This document shows positions 40,923 through 48,643 of a DNA stretch of 49,113 bases, in pieces. Location: assembly GCA_964352715.1 (NCBI GenBank), contig CAYGSU010000025.1:1-49113 (forward strand), given 5' to 3'. The notes below the pieces were generated by a model. It saw only the letters and a list, made by a program, of their open reading frames with translations, was not told the origin of the DNA and searched no databases. The stretch comes from JAVKBW01 sp964352715 (lineage in GTDB: Bacteria > Pseudomonadota > Alphaproteobacteria > UBA8366 > Aestuariispiraceae). The position numbers and the translations under genes are program-made. Within the stretch, counting starts at the first letter, position 1. Each line of letters begins with the position of its first letter.

Positions 40923-42848
40923 ATGGCTGACGAACCGATCTCCCTTGAACGAAATGTCGCCGCGTTGCGTGCGGTTCTTTCGACGGATGAATTTCTTGCG
41001 CTGACATCCGCCGCAACCGAAGGGGTGGAGCTGATCGGGTCGGATCAGGAAGGCGGCCCTAATATCGCCACGGCCAGCCGGCGGCTTTATCAGCCGGACG
41101 GCCTCGGTTATGCAAAAAGGCAGGTGCAGGATTTTCTCGACAGTCCGAAACGGCTGTCACTTGCGCCGGCCCCTCCGACTTCGCGGTCCGCCTTTAGCGA
41201 AATGGCCGTTGCCCGTTTGTATCAGCGGTTTTCCGACCGTCTGGTCCGCGACGACCGTGACCCGGCGCTTCCCGCCGGCTATCTGGTCAGCCTCGGGTTG
41301 GGCCTCGGTCTGCACCTGCCCATGTTGCTTGATGCGCTTCCGGTAAGGAATGTCGTGATTGTCGAGCAGTCGGCGGCGATTGTCCGGTTGAGCCTGACCG
41401 CGCTGAACTGGGCAGAGCTGGTAGCTGACATCGAAAAGCGGGGCGGACGTCTGCATCTGTTCATCGGCGGCAATCCGCAAGCGGTGTCCGCGCGGCTGTA
41501 TGAAACGATGCGCGGGCACGATATGGCGTTTCTCGATGGCTCGATCATGTTTCCGCATTACGCGACGTCGTATCTCAACGAGGTTGCGGGCGCCTTTGCA
41601 TCGGCGCTGCCGATGATCGGCGACCCGGTCGGGTTTCTTGAAGACGAAGCGTTGATGCTGACGAACGCCGCAGCCAACCTGAAAGCCGTGCCGGACGGCA
41701 TTTTGCGGCATGATCCGGATGCCGCGTCCACCGTGCCGGCCTTTGTCATCGGCAGCGGTCCATCGATAGACAGTCAGATCGATACGATTGCGAAGTATCG
41801 GAACGACGCCCTGGTTATTTCCGGCGGCACGGGGCTGGGCGTGCTGCTGGAAAATGGCATCGTTCCCGATCTGCATTGCGAGATCGAGAACGTGCCGGAC
41901 ATCTATGCCGCCATTTCCCAATGCGCGGAACGGCACGACCTGTCGCAGCTTGCCCTTGTTGGGTCGGTGACGGTTGATCCGCGCGTGCCGCCGTTTTTCG
42001 GTCGGTTTATCGGCGTGTTTCGCGATGTCCTGAGTTCGACACGGGTCTTTGCCGAAGGCATGCCGCCACTGGAAATGGCCGGTCCGACCGTCACCAATCT
42101 TGCCTGCCGCACCGCCATCGCTGCGGGATGCCGTGAGGTTTATCTGTTTGGCACCGATCTGGGGTCAGTCGACCCGGAAAAGCATCATTCCAAGGGGTCG
42201 TTGTATGCCATCAGCGAAGACCCGTACTGGCGATCCGGTGCGCAAATGGAAAGCCTGTCCATTCCTGCGCCCGGAAATTTCCGGGACATGGTCTATACGA
42301 GCCGAGAGTTTCTGTTCACCAAACTCTATTTCGATACGCTGACCCAGACCTATCCGTCAGTCAGCTTCAGGAACTGCAGCGACGGTGTGAAGATAGCGGG
42401 CGCGCTGCCGGTTGAAGCGCAGGCGGTGTCTTTGCCCTCACTGGACCCGGCGGAGAAACAGAGCCTGCTCGATGGCCTGGCGATGACATGGCGGCCGGCG
42501 ATGGATGGTGACGCCGCGCTGGCGGAAATCCGGCAGGCTCTGGCGGAAAACGCGGTCGATCTGCAACTTCAGGCGCGGATGATGTCAGGCGAAACGGATA
42601 TCGCCACGCTTGCCGACGGGTTCAGACCGTTCTTGCATGATCCGCAGGACAGCGAAGGTAAGGATCTGGGGGCTATCGCCCGGTTCATGCTGTCTGGCAG
42701 CGTGATGATGATGGTGCTGGCGGCGAATTCCCTGCTGGGAAGGGCCGGCGAAGCAGACCGCGAAGAGGTGGCCGACGCAGCGCTCGCCGAGATCGGGGAA
42801 TTTGCCGGTTCGGCGGTAGCCTTGTTTGACGAGGCTGGACGCGGCTGA
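40923..42848 (+). CDS. Motility-associated glycosyltransferase, Maf/MptE-like (641 aa)
   Basis: The central part carries the DUF115/MptE-like signature: VPAFVIGSGPSIDSQIDTI, ISGGTGLGVLLENGIVPDLHCEIEN and GCREVYLFGTDLGSV. An N-terminal region typical of Maf proteins precedes it, and a helical C-terminus follows. Maf proteins transfer pseudaminic or legionaminic acid-type sugars to flagellin in polar-flagellated bacteria. No flagellin or nonulosonate biosynthesis gene is near. The ATG at 40923 gives MADEPISLERNVAALR; an in-frame start at 40890 adds eleven residues without a good signal. It converges with the hypothetical gene 42865-43389. Confidence 0.87.
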   Translation: MADEPISLERNVAALRAVLSTDEFLALTSAATEGVELIGSDQEGGPNIATASRRLYQPDGLGYAKRQVQDFLDSPKRLSLAPAPPTSRSAFSEMAVARLYQRFSDRLVRDDRDPALPAGYLVSLGLGLGLHLPMLLDALPVRNVVIVEQSAAIVRLSLTALNWAELVADIEKRGGRLHLFIGGNPQAVSARLYETMRGHDMAFLDGSIMFPHYATSYLNEVAGAFASALPMIGDPVGFLEDEALMLTNAAANLKAVPDGILRHDPDAASTVPAFVIGSGPSIDSQIDTIAKYRNDALVISGGTGLGVLLENGIVPDLHCEIENVPDIYAAISQCAERHDLSQLALVGSVTVDPRVPPFFGRFIGVFRDVLSSTRVFAEGMPPLEMAGPTVTNLACRTAIAAGCREVYLFGTDLGSVDPEKHHSKGSLYAISEDPYWRSGAQMESLSIPAPGNFRDMVYTSREFLFTKLYFDTLTQTYPSVSFRNCSDGVKIAGALPVEAQAVSLPSLDPAEKQSLLDGLAMTWRPAMDGDAALAEIRQALAENAVDLQLQARMMSGETDIATLADGFRPFLHDPQDSEGKDLGAIARFMLSGSVMMMVLAANSLLGRAGEADREEVADAALAEIGEFAGSAVALFDEAGRG

Positions 42849-42864
42849 CCTTGTGGAAGGTCGG

Positions 42865-43389
42865 TCAGGACGGGTGCGGCGCCTTGTTGATTGTTGTCGC
42901 CAGGGCGAATGACGCTTCCATGGCGGCGATACCGTCAACCCGCCGGGCCAGATCGCGAATGATGGTTTCGACTTCCTGAAAGTGCGTCTGATAGGCCACG
43001 CGTTCGGCTATCACCGTCAGCATCAGGACGCAGTCATGCGTCGTTTCCGGTTCTGCCGTAATGACTTCTGCTTCCGCAACGGCGGCATGCTGACGTAATT
43101 CACGGTGGGTCGCATCGGTCAGTTCGGCAATTCGTGTTACAGCCATTCTCGCGGCTTCACGCGCCCGATACGGCTGTTCGACAGTCGGTGAGATCACCGG
43201 CAGTAGATTGGGCTGCATTAGGAAATAGTCGGCCAGCCGCTTGAACGCAGCCGCGAAGGGTTCCAGCTCGAAACGGCAGTCATCCTCGAAAATCGATGCG
43301 CAGCCGAGGAGTTCCTCCGCCATGGCATCACGAATTCTCTGAATGTCGACAAGCGTCGCCACGAACCGTTCCTTGTTGTTCACTTCCAT
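42865..43389 (-). CDS. Hypothetical protein, helical (174 aa)
   Basis: I do not recognise this protein. It is predicted to be soluble and almost entirely alpha-helical: RFVATLVDIQRIRDAMAEELLG at the start, FAAAFKRLADYFLM, then REAARMAVTRIAEL and VAYQTHFQEVETIIRDLARR. No signal peptide, cofactor motif or catalytic pattern is visible. The ATG at 43389 (MEVNNKERF) is preferred to an upstream TTG at 43416. It lies 68 bp after the nitroreductase gene on the same strand, and its coding quality (codon use, length, tight convergence with maf) supports a real gene. Confidence 0.75.
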   Translation of the reverse strand: MEVNNKERFVATLVDIQRIRDAMAEELLGCASIFEDDCRFELEPFAAAFKRLADYFLMQPNLLPVISPTVEQPYRAREAARMAVTRIAELTDATHRELRQHAAVAEAEVITAEPETTHDCVLMLTVIAERVAYQTHFQEVETIIRDLARRVDGIAAMEASFALATTINKAPHPS

Positions 43390-43457
43390 CCAATCCAATT
43401 GCTGTAGCGGTGGCAAGCGATAGAACTGTTAAAATCGCATAATTCCGATCACATTTT

Positions 43458-44255
43458 TTAATCGAGCTTGAATTTCCTGGCTTTTATGAACGCGCCGAAC
43501 GCTTCCCGTTCCGGTCGTGAATACTGATCGGCCTTCTGCTCCGACCAGATGATTCCCTCAAGCCCGTTTCGTCTGTGGTCATAGGCGGTGATCTGGTCCT
43601 GTATCCCGGACTCGTTGAACCGGTCTGTGTGAACCGTTGCGGATAATGGCAGGCGGGCGCGCGATGCGGGCGTTTCGGCCGGATAGCCGACCGCGATGCC
43701 GACGGCGGGGAATACATGGTCCGGCAGGCCCAGAAGCTCGCTTACCGCATCCGGCTTGTTTCGAACCGCACTGACAGGGCAACAACCAAGGCCAATGGCG
43801 TCCGCTGCCATCAGGAAGCCGGCAAGCGCGATCCCTGCATCCATCACCGGGTTGTAGAACGCATCCAGATGATCGTTCACGAAAGGTTTTTCGCGCATTT
43901 CATGCACCTGGCGCTGCCGCCGGTTGTTGCCGCAGATCACCAGCAGCGACGGCGCTTTCTTGATCCAGTCCTGCGCAAGCGGGCCGGTGGTCAGTATATC
44001 AACCAGTTTTCGGTGGATGTCGGGGTTCTGGATGATGACGATATCGCGTTGCTGCAAATCGCTTTTAGACGGTGTTGAAAGGGCAATCGCCGCGAGCGCT
44101 CTAAGGGTCTCGAACGGTACTATTTCACCAGTGAACTTGCGGATCGACGTCCGACCGGCCAGTCGGGTCCAGACATCGGGAACAGCATCCGGCAGGGCCA
44201 GCGGACCGGTATCGCCGAACCGGTGTTCCAGGCCTTGTTTCAGGGTGCCTGTCAT
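43458..44255 (-). CDS. Nitroreductase family protein (265 aa)
   Basis: This is an FMN-dependent nitroreductase fold protein: ARTSIRKFTGEIVPFETLRALAAIAL at the N-terminus binds FMN phosphate, and PSKSDLQQRDIVII, the central DAGIALAGFLMAADAIGLGCCPVSAVRN and the late VGIAVGYPAE complete the pattern (NfsA-like). It presumably uses NAD(P)H to reduce an unknown substrate. The ATG at 44255 overlaps the Gfo/Idh stop by 4 bp (ATGA), so the two are co-translated. A longer frame up to 44411 would run through the Gfo/Idh gene in another frame and is not real. Confidence 0.9.
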   Translation of the reverse strand: MTGTLKQGLEHRFGDTGPLALPDAVPDVWTRLAGRTSIRKFTGEIVPFETLRALAAIALSTPSKSDLQQRDIVIIQNPDIHRKLVDILTTGPLAQDWIKKAPSLLVICGNNRRQRQVHEMREKPFVNDHLDAFYNPVMDAGIALAGFLMAADAIGLGCCPVSAVRNKPDAVSELLGLPDHVFPAVGIAVGYPAETPASRARLPLSATVHTDRFNESGIQDQITAYDHRRNGLEGIIWSEQKADQYSRPEREAFGAFIKARKFKLD

Positions 44256-45286
44256 GCAACTTCTCCTATATCGACGCGGCGGCCGGTTTCGGCCGAGGCG
44301 TAGATCGCCTCTTCTATTCTCAGATTGACCAGATAATCGGCAGCGGCGGTTTCCAGGGGACGGCCATCGGTCAGATGATCGATCACATGCTGCTGCATGG
44401 CCAGAACGCAATCGCCACCGAACCCGGTCGCGGGAAGCTTGTAGGCGATGGCGGTCTCATCATTTTCACCCTGCCGGCGGAGAAACAACCCTCCATCGCC
44501 GTTCAGCCTCAGTGTTCCGTCCGATCCGTCGACCCACATCTCGCCCATCGCCAGGCGGCGGTTTTCGGCGGCGTGGTCGGCCAGCCTGTTGCCGTCGAAC
44601 AGGCCGCCGGCCCCGGACTTGAATCTGAAATGAACAATGCCGCAATCTTCGCCGGCAATGGCAGGGTTACGCCGTTTCAGGTCGGCATAGACGGACTCGA
44701 CGTCACCCAGCAGGTACCGGAACGTGTCGATGAAATGAATGCCGGTCTCGTGGATCAGGAAGCGCGGCATTTTCTGGAAGTAGGGTTGCCGGTTCAGATA
44801 CGCCTCCGGGCCCTGACCATCGCCGGGACGCAGGCGAAAGCTGACCTGGTAGACCGTGCCGATAGCGCCGGTGTCGATCTGTCGCTTGATTTCCCGATAC
44901 CAGGGCTGGAACCTGAAATTCTCATGAACCGCCAGCATGATCCCGTTGGCATTCGCAATGTCGACTGCCCGTTCCGCCTTTTGCAATGAACCGCAGAACG
45001 GCTTCTGGCAGATTGCATTGACCCCGTATTGCGCCGCCAGCCCGATCAGAAAACTGTGTTCCTCAGGCGGAACGACGATATCCAGCAGGTCAGGTTCCAG
45101 CGTTTCAAGCAGCGATTCGGCGCTTTCGACATGCCGGGATACGGAAAACGCCGCAGCCGTCTTCTCGGCTACGGTGATATCACGGTCGCATAGACCAACC
45201 AGTTCCGCACCGGCAATGCGGGTCCAGGCGTCATAGTGAAACCGGGCAAAATATCCGGCGCCGACGACGGCAACGCGAACAGGCAT
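44252..45286 (-). CDS. Gfo/Idh/MocA-family oxidoreductase (344 aa)
   Basis: An NAD(P)-binding Rossmann domain opens with VRVAVVGAGYFARFHYDAW, then LVGLCDRD and the EKPF-like catalytic region reads CQKPFCGS, with VHENFRFQPWYREIKR and the C-terminal HETGIHFIDTFRYLLGDV. The family oxidises or reduces sugars, inositols and related polyols. AGGAGG six bases before the ATG at 45286 is one of the strongest ribosome binding sites in the window and fixes the start (a longer frame from 45352 exists). The substrate cannot be assigned; pairing with a nitroreductase is unusual. Divergent from the SDH-like operon with 112 bp between starts. Confidence 0.9.
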   Translation of the reverse strand: MPVRVAVVGAGYFARFHYDAWTRIAGAELVGLCDRDITVAEKTAAAFSVSRHVESAESLLETLEPDLLDIVVPPEEHSFLIGLAAQYGVNAICQKPFCGSLQKAERAVDIANANGIMLAVHENFRFQPWYREIKRQIDTGAIGTVYQVSFRLRPGDGQGPEAYLNRQPYFQKMPRFLIHETGIHFIDTFRYLLGDVESVYADLKRRNPAIAGEDCGIVHFRFKSGAGGLFDGNRLADHAAENRRLAMGEMWVDGSDGTLRLNGDGGLFLRRQGENDETAIAYKLPATGFGGDCVLAMQQHVIDHLTDGRPLETAAADYLVNLRIEEAIYASAETGRRVDIGEVA

Positions 45287-45398
45287 CCGGGCCTCCTGTC
45301 CAATGGGTAGGTATACCGGAGGTGATTTTGAGGATGCAGCCGGATCGTGCAAACCAATATCTTTGCGTGAAGGGAAACTGACCCGCTAAGGTACCGCC

Positions 45399-46151
45399 AT
45401 GAAATTTGAAACTTCTGCTCAACGCGAAACGGAACGCTCCGTTTCGGTCAGGGTCTGGCGCGGTGATGCCGGCGGCGGCGACTACGAACAGTTTACGATT
45501 CCCAATCGACCGAACCAGACCATCCTTGATGCGGTGACGGAAATCCAGCGCGACCACGATCCCGGCCTGACCTATCGTTTCGCCTGCCGGGTCGGCATGT
45601 GCGGTTCTTGTGCGATGATGGTGAACGGAAAGCCGCGCTGGACATGCCGAACGCTGGTTGCAAGCGTCATCGGTCCGTCGAGCAGCCTGACCCTTGCGCC
45701 GTTGCGCAATCTGCCGGTGATCAAGGACCTCGTAGCGGATATGACCGTGTTCTTTGAAAAATGGGGCAAGGCGAAGGGCCGGTTCGACGACGGTGGCGCG
45801 CCGAATTCGGACTTTGCGCCTGTCGACCCGGCCTCAAAAGACCGGCAGGACGTCGACGCCGCCATCGAATGCATCAATTGCGGGGTCTGCTATGCCGCCT
45901 GCGATACGGTGTCCTGGGATGAGGACTACCTGGGGCCTGCCGCGCTGAACCGAGCCTGGTCGCTGATCAAGGACGAAAAGGACAAGGGGCGACTCGACCG
46001 GCTGCGCGCCGTATCCCAGAAGGGCGGGTGTCTTTCCTGCCATACTCACCAGCGCTGCGCCCAGCTCTGCCCGAACCAGTTGAACCCGACCCGCTCGATC
46101 GCCGGCCTGAAACGGGCGGTGATGGTTTCGACCCTGAAGGGGGAATTATAG
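45399..46151 (+). CDS. Succinate dehydrogenase/fumarate reductase-like iron-sulfur subunit (250 aa)
   Basis: This is an SdhB/FrdB-type protein. The [2Fe-2S] ligands are Cys63, Cys68, Cys71 and Cys83 (CRVGMCGSC), the [4Fe-4S] ligands Cys158, Cys161, Cys164 and Cys224-region partner Cys168 (CINCGVCYAAC), and the last cluster is bound by Cys214, Cys220 and Cys224 (CHTHQRCAQLC). All three clusters can form, so electron transfer from flavin to quinone is possible. It is the first gene of the operon, whereas SdhB is usually last. AAGGTACCGCC precedes the ATG. Conventional alphaproteobacterial sdhCDAB is presumably elsewhere. Confidence 0.9.
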   Translation: MKFETSAQRETERSVSVRVWRGDAGGGDYEQFTIPNRPNQTILDAVTEIQRDHDPGLTYRFACRVGMCGSCAMMVNGKPRWTCRTLVASVIGPSSSLTLAPLRNLPVIKDLVADMTVFFEKWGKAKGRFDDGGAPNSDFAPVDPASKDRQDVDAAIECINCGVCYAACDTVSWDEDYLGPAALNRAWSLIKDEKDKGRLDRLRAVSQKGGCLSCHTHQRCAQLCPNQLNPTRSIAGLKRAVMVSTLKGEL

Positions 46152-46153
46152 AC

Positions 46154-46498
46154 GTGGGCGTGGCGAGGGAAGCGCGACTTTGGCTGGTCCAGCGGGTAAC
46201 GGCGATCATCATGACGCCGCTGATTCTCGCCCATCTGTTCACCATGATCTATGCCGTGCAGAACGGGCTGTCGGCGGCGGAAATTCTCGAACGCACGCGG
46301 GGCAGTGTGGGCTGGGCGGTGTTCTATGGACTGTTCGTTCTGTGTGCGGCGGCGCATGGCTCCGTCGGGTTGCGCACCGTCGCGATTGAATGGTTCCACT
46401 GGCGCGGGAAACGTCCTGATGTCTTTGCGCTGCTGACCTTTGTTTTTCTTGTCATCCTCGGGCTGCGCGCGGTGATCGCCCTTGTCGGCGGGGGCTGA
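46154..46498 (+). CDS. SDH-like membrane anchor subunit, SdhD-type (114 aa)
   Basis: A three-helix membrane subunit with the pattern RVTAIIMTPLILAHLFTMIYAV in helix one and AAAHGSVGLRTVAIEW in helix two, which resembles SdhD of the type C enzymes, including the heme-binding histidine of the AHGSVGL stretch. It starts at GTG 46154, 3 bp after the iron-sulfur stop, with AAGGGGGA upstream; a frame reaching further upstream runs through the preceding gene and is unlikely. The next anchor gene begins 2 bp after its stop. Confidence 0.82.
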   Translation: MGVAREARLWLVQRVTAIIMTPLILAHLFTMIYAVQNGLSAAEILERTRGSVGWAVFYGLFVLCAAAHGSVGLRTVAIEWFHWRGKRPDVFALLTFVFLVILGLRAVIALVGGG

Positions 46499-46499
46499 A

Positions 46500-46847
46500 A
46501 TGACCGATGACACCAAACCGCATCGGCTGAGCCACTGGGCGGCGTTGCTGCAGCGTCTGTCTGGGATGGCGCTGGCGCTGTTTCTTCCATTGCACTTCCT
46601 GGCGCTCGGGCTGGTGCTGGATGGCGAAGCGGCGCTGGACGGGTTTCTGACCTGGACCGATACGCCGATCGTCAAACTGGCCGAAGCCGGTCTGGTGGGG
46701 TTGTTATCCCTGCATTTCGTCGGCGGAATCAGGCTGCTGATGATTGAATTTCTGTCTTGGCGGAACTGGGAAAAGAACCTGATTGCAATTGCCGGTGGGG
46801 TAACCTTGTTCTTTGTCGTTTCCTTCCTGCTGAACGTGTTTTCATGA
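46500..46847 (+). CDS. SDH-like membrane anchor subunit, SdhC-type (115 aa)
   Basis: A second three-helix anchor. QRLSGMALALFLPLHF carries the Ser and Arg that in SdhC line the quinone site (the residue before Arg is Gln rather than His), and LSLHFVGGIRLLMIE carries the heme-b-type histidine. Together with the previous subunit it would form the membrane arm. The ATG at 46500 directly follows the previous stop, indicating translational coupling. The flavoprotein gene follows after 10 bp. Confidence 0.82.
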   Translation: MTDDTKPHRLSHWAALLQRLSGMALALFLPLHFLALGLVLDGEAALDGFLTWTDTPIVKLAEAGLVGLLSLHFVGGIRLLMIEFLSWRNWEKNLIAIAGGVTLFFVVSFLLNVFS

Positions 46848-46857
46848 GGACCCGGCA

Positions 46858-48582
46858 ATGACGGAGATCGAAAGGCTGGAAACAGACATCCTGATCCTCG
46901 GCACCGGCGGTGCGGGCCTTTTTGCGGCGCTGCATGCGCATCGCGCCAATCCGGACCTGAAAATCGCCATTGCCGCGAAAGGGCTGCTGGGCAAGTGCGG
47001 CTGCACGCGGATGGTGCAGGGCGGATACAATGTTGCTCTTCAGACCGGCGATTCCATTGAACGGCACTTCATGGACACGATAAAAGGCGGTGCCTGGATA
47101 CCGGATCAGGAGCTCGCCTGGAAGCTGGTCAGCCTCGCGCCGGAACGGGTTCTGGAACTGGAAAACGAGGTCGGCTGCTTCTTCGACCGCAATGCCGACG
47201 GGTCTCTGCACGGCAAGGCATTTGCCGGCCAGACATTCGACCGGACGATCCACAAGGGCGACCTGACCGGGATCGAGATTATCAACCGGTTGATGGAACA
47301 GGTCTGGTCGCGCCCTGTAGAAAAGCTGGAAGAACATCGCGCCGTCGCCTTCATCAAGGACGCTGCCGGGCAAAAACTGGCGGGCGTGCTGATGATCGAT
47401 ATGCGCAATGGTGCGTTCCGGCTGGTGCGGGCGAAGGCCGTGCTGCTGGCGACCGGCGGTGGGCCGACCATGTACCGCTATCATACGCCATCCGGCGACA
47501 AGGCCTGCGACGGTATGGCGATGGCCTTGCGGGCCGGGCTGTCGCTGCGGGATATGGAAATGGTTCAGTTTCATCCGACCGGCCTGCTGGCGGGGAAAGG
47601 GACCCGACTGACCGGCACAGTGCTGGAAGAAGGCCTGCGCGGGGCGGGTGGCCATCTGCTGAACGGCGACGGCGAGCGGTTCATGCTGACCTATGACGAG
47701 CGCGGTGAACGGGCGACCCGCGATATCGTCTCGCGGTCCATCGAACGCGAGATCCGCGCCGGCAAGGACACCGAGAACGGTGGTGTCTATATCAAGATGG
47801 CGCATCTTGGCCCGGAGGATGTGAAGAAAAAGTTTCCCGGCATGGTGCGGCGCTGCGCCGATGTCGGCTTCGATCTCGCCGGCGGTCTGGTCGAGGTCGT
47901 GCCGACCGCCCATTACATGATGGGCGGTGTTGAAATGGACGTGAACTGCTTCACCTCGCTGCCCGGCCTGTTCGTTGCGGGCGAGGATGCCGGCGGTGTT
48001 CATGGCGGCAACCGTCTCGGCGGCAACGGTGTCGCAAACTCAACCGTCTATGGCGGGGTGGCGGGGGAAGCGATGGCCGCCTGGTTGACCGGTGCGGATG
48101 ATCCGGCAGAACCCGATGAAGCCGCTGTTCAGGCGGAGGTTGCAGCCTGCCTTGCGCCGTTCGGAAAAAAGCTTGGGGCACTTCACGATCTTCGGGAAAA
48201 TTTGCAGGATATGATGTGGGACGATGTCGGCATTCTGCGCGAGGCCGGTGGCCTCAACCGGGCGATGAACCGGCTTGGCGATCTTGAAGGGCTGCTGGAC
48301 GAAGTCGGTCTCGGCGACCAGAGCCGCGCCTTTAACCTGACCTGGCATGATTGGCTGAACCTGAAAAACCAGATCCTGGTCAGCCGCGCCATCGCGGCGG
48401 CGGCGCTGGTGCGCGAAAACTCTCGCGGGGCGCATTTCCGGGAGGATTTTCCGGACCCCGGCTCGCTGGAGGAAACCACCTTCACGCGGGTTTCGATGCC
48501 TGACGGCAGGTTGTCGGCAGGTACCGCACCGGTTGTCTTTTCCCGCGTAAAGCCGGGAGATTCCTTGATTTCAGGAGCCTAG
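46858..48582 (+). CDS. Succinate dehydrogenase/fumarate reductase-like flavoprotein lacking the FAD-binding His (574 aa)
   Basis: An SdhA/FrdA-family flavoprotein. ILILGTGGAGLFAA is the FAD dinucleotide site. Catalytic positions of the family are present: His239 (QFHPTGL), Glu258 (EEGLRGAGG), Arg288, His352 (TAHYMMGG) and Arg386 (GGNRLGGN), so fumarate/succinate-type chemistry is likely. The histidine that binds FAD covalently in Sdh/Frd (SHTxAAxGG) is replaced by Cys49 in GCTRMVQGG, so FAD is probably held non-covalently, as in L-aspartate oxidase. GAGGACCCGGCA precedes the ATG. It ends the B-D-C-A operon. Another dicarboxylate as substrate is possible. Confidence 0.9.
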   Translation: MTEIERLETDILILGTGGAGLFAALHAHRANPDLKIAIAAKGLLGKCGCTRMVQGGYNVALQTGDSIERHFMDTIKGGAWIPDQELAWKLVSLAPERVLELENEVGCFFDRNADGSLHGKAFAGQTFDRTIHKGDLTGIEIINRLMEQVWSRPVEKLEEHRAVAFIKDAAGQKLAGVLMIDMRNGAFRLVRAKAVLLATGGGPTMYRYHTPSGDKACDGMAMALRAGLSLRDMEMVQFHPTGLLAGKGTRLTGTVLEEGLRGAGGHLLNGDGERFMLTYDERGERATRDIVSRSIEREIRAGKDTENGGVYIKMAHLGPEDVKKKFPGMVRRCADVGFDLAGGLVEVVPTAHYMMGGVEMDVNCFTSLPGLFVAGEDAGGVHGGNRLGGNGVANSTVYGGVAGEAMAAWLTGADDPAEPDEAAVQAEVAACLAPFGKKLGALHDLRENLQDMMWDDVGILREAGGLNRAMNRLGDLEGLLDEVGLGDQSRAFNLTWHDWLNLKNQILVSRAIAAAALVRENSRGAHFREDFPDPGSLEETTFTRVSMPDGRLSAGTAPVVFSRVKPGDSLISGA

Positions 48583-48607
48583 CTGACCGGACAATTCGAT
48601 TGCCGGG

Positions 48608-48637
48608 CTTGATCTCGCATCATGTGCGGGGATCAAG
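48608..48637. terminator. Hairpin between the convergent SDH-like flavoprotein and fumarase genes
   Basis: CTTGATC at 48608-48614 pairs with GATCAAG at 48631-48637, and inner bases extend the stem around a short loop. It sits between two convergent stop codons, a usual place for a bidirectional terminator, but no long T-tract follows on either strand. Confidence 0.4.
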
Positions 48638-48643
48638 TTATGA

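Noticed and set aside
42845..42868. A hairpin at the maf / hypothetical gene convergence
   Set aside because: CTGACC and GGTCAG can pair, but the stem is short, contains both stop codons and is not followed by a T-tract, so I do not call a terminator.
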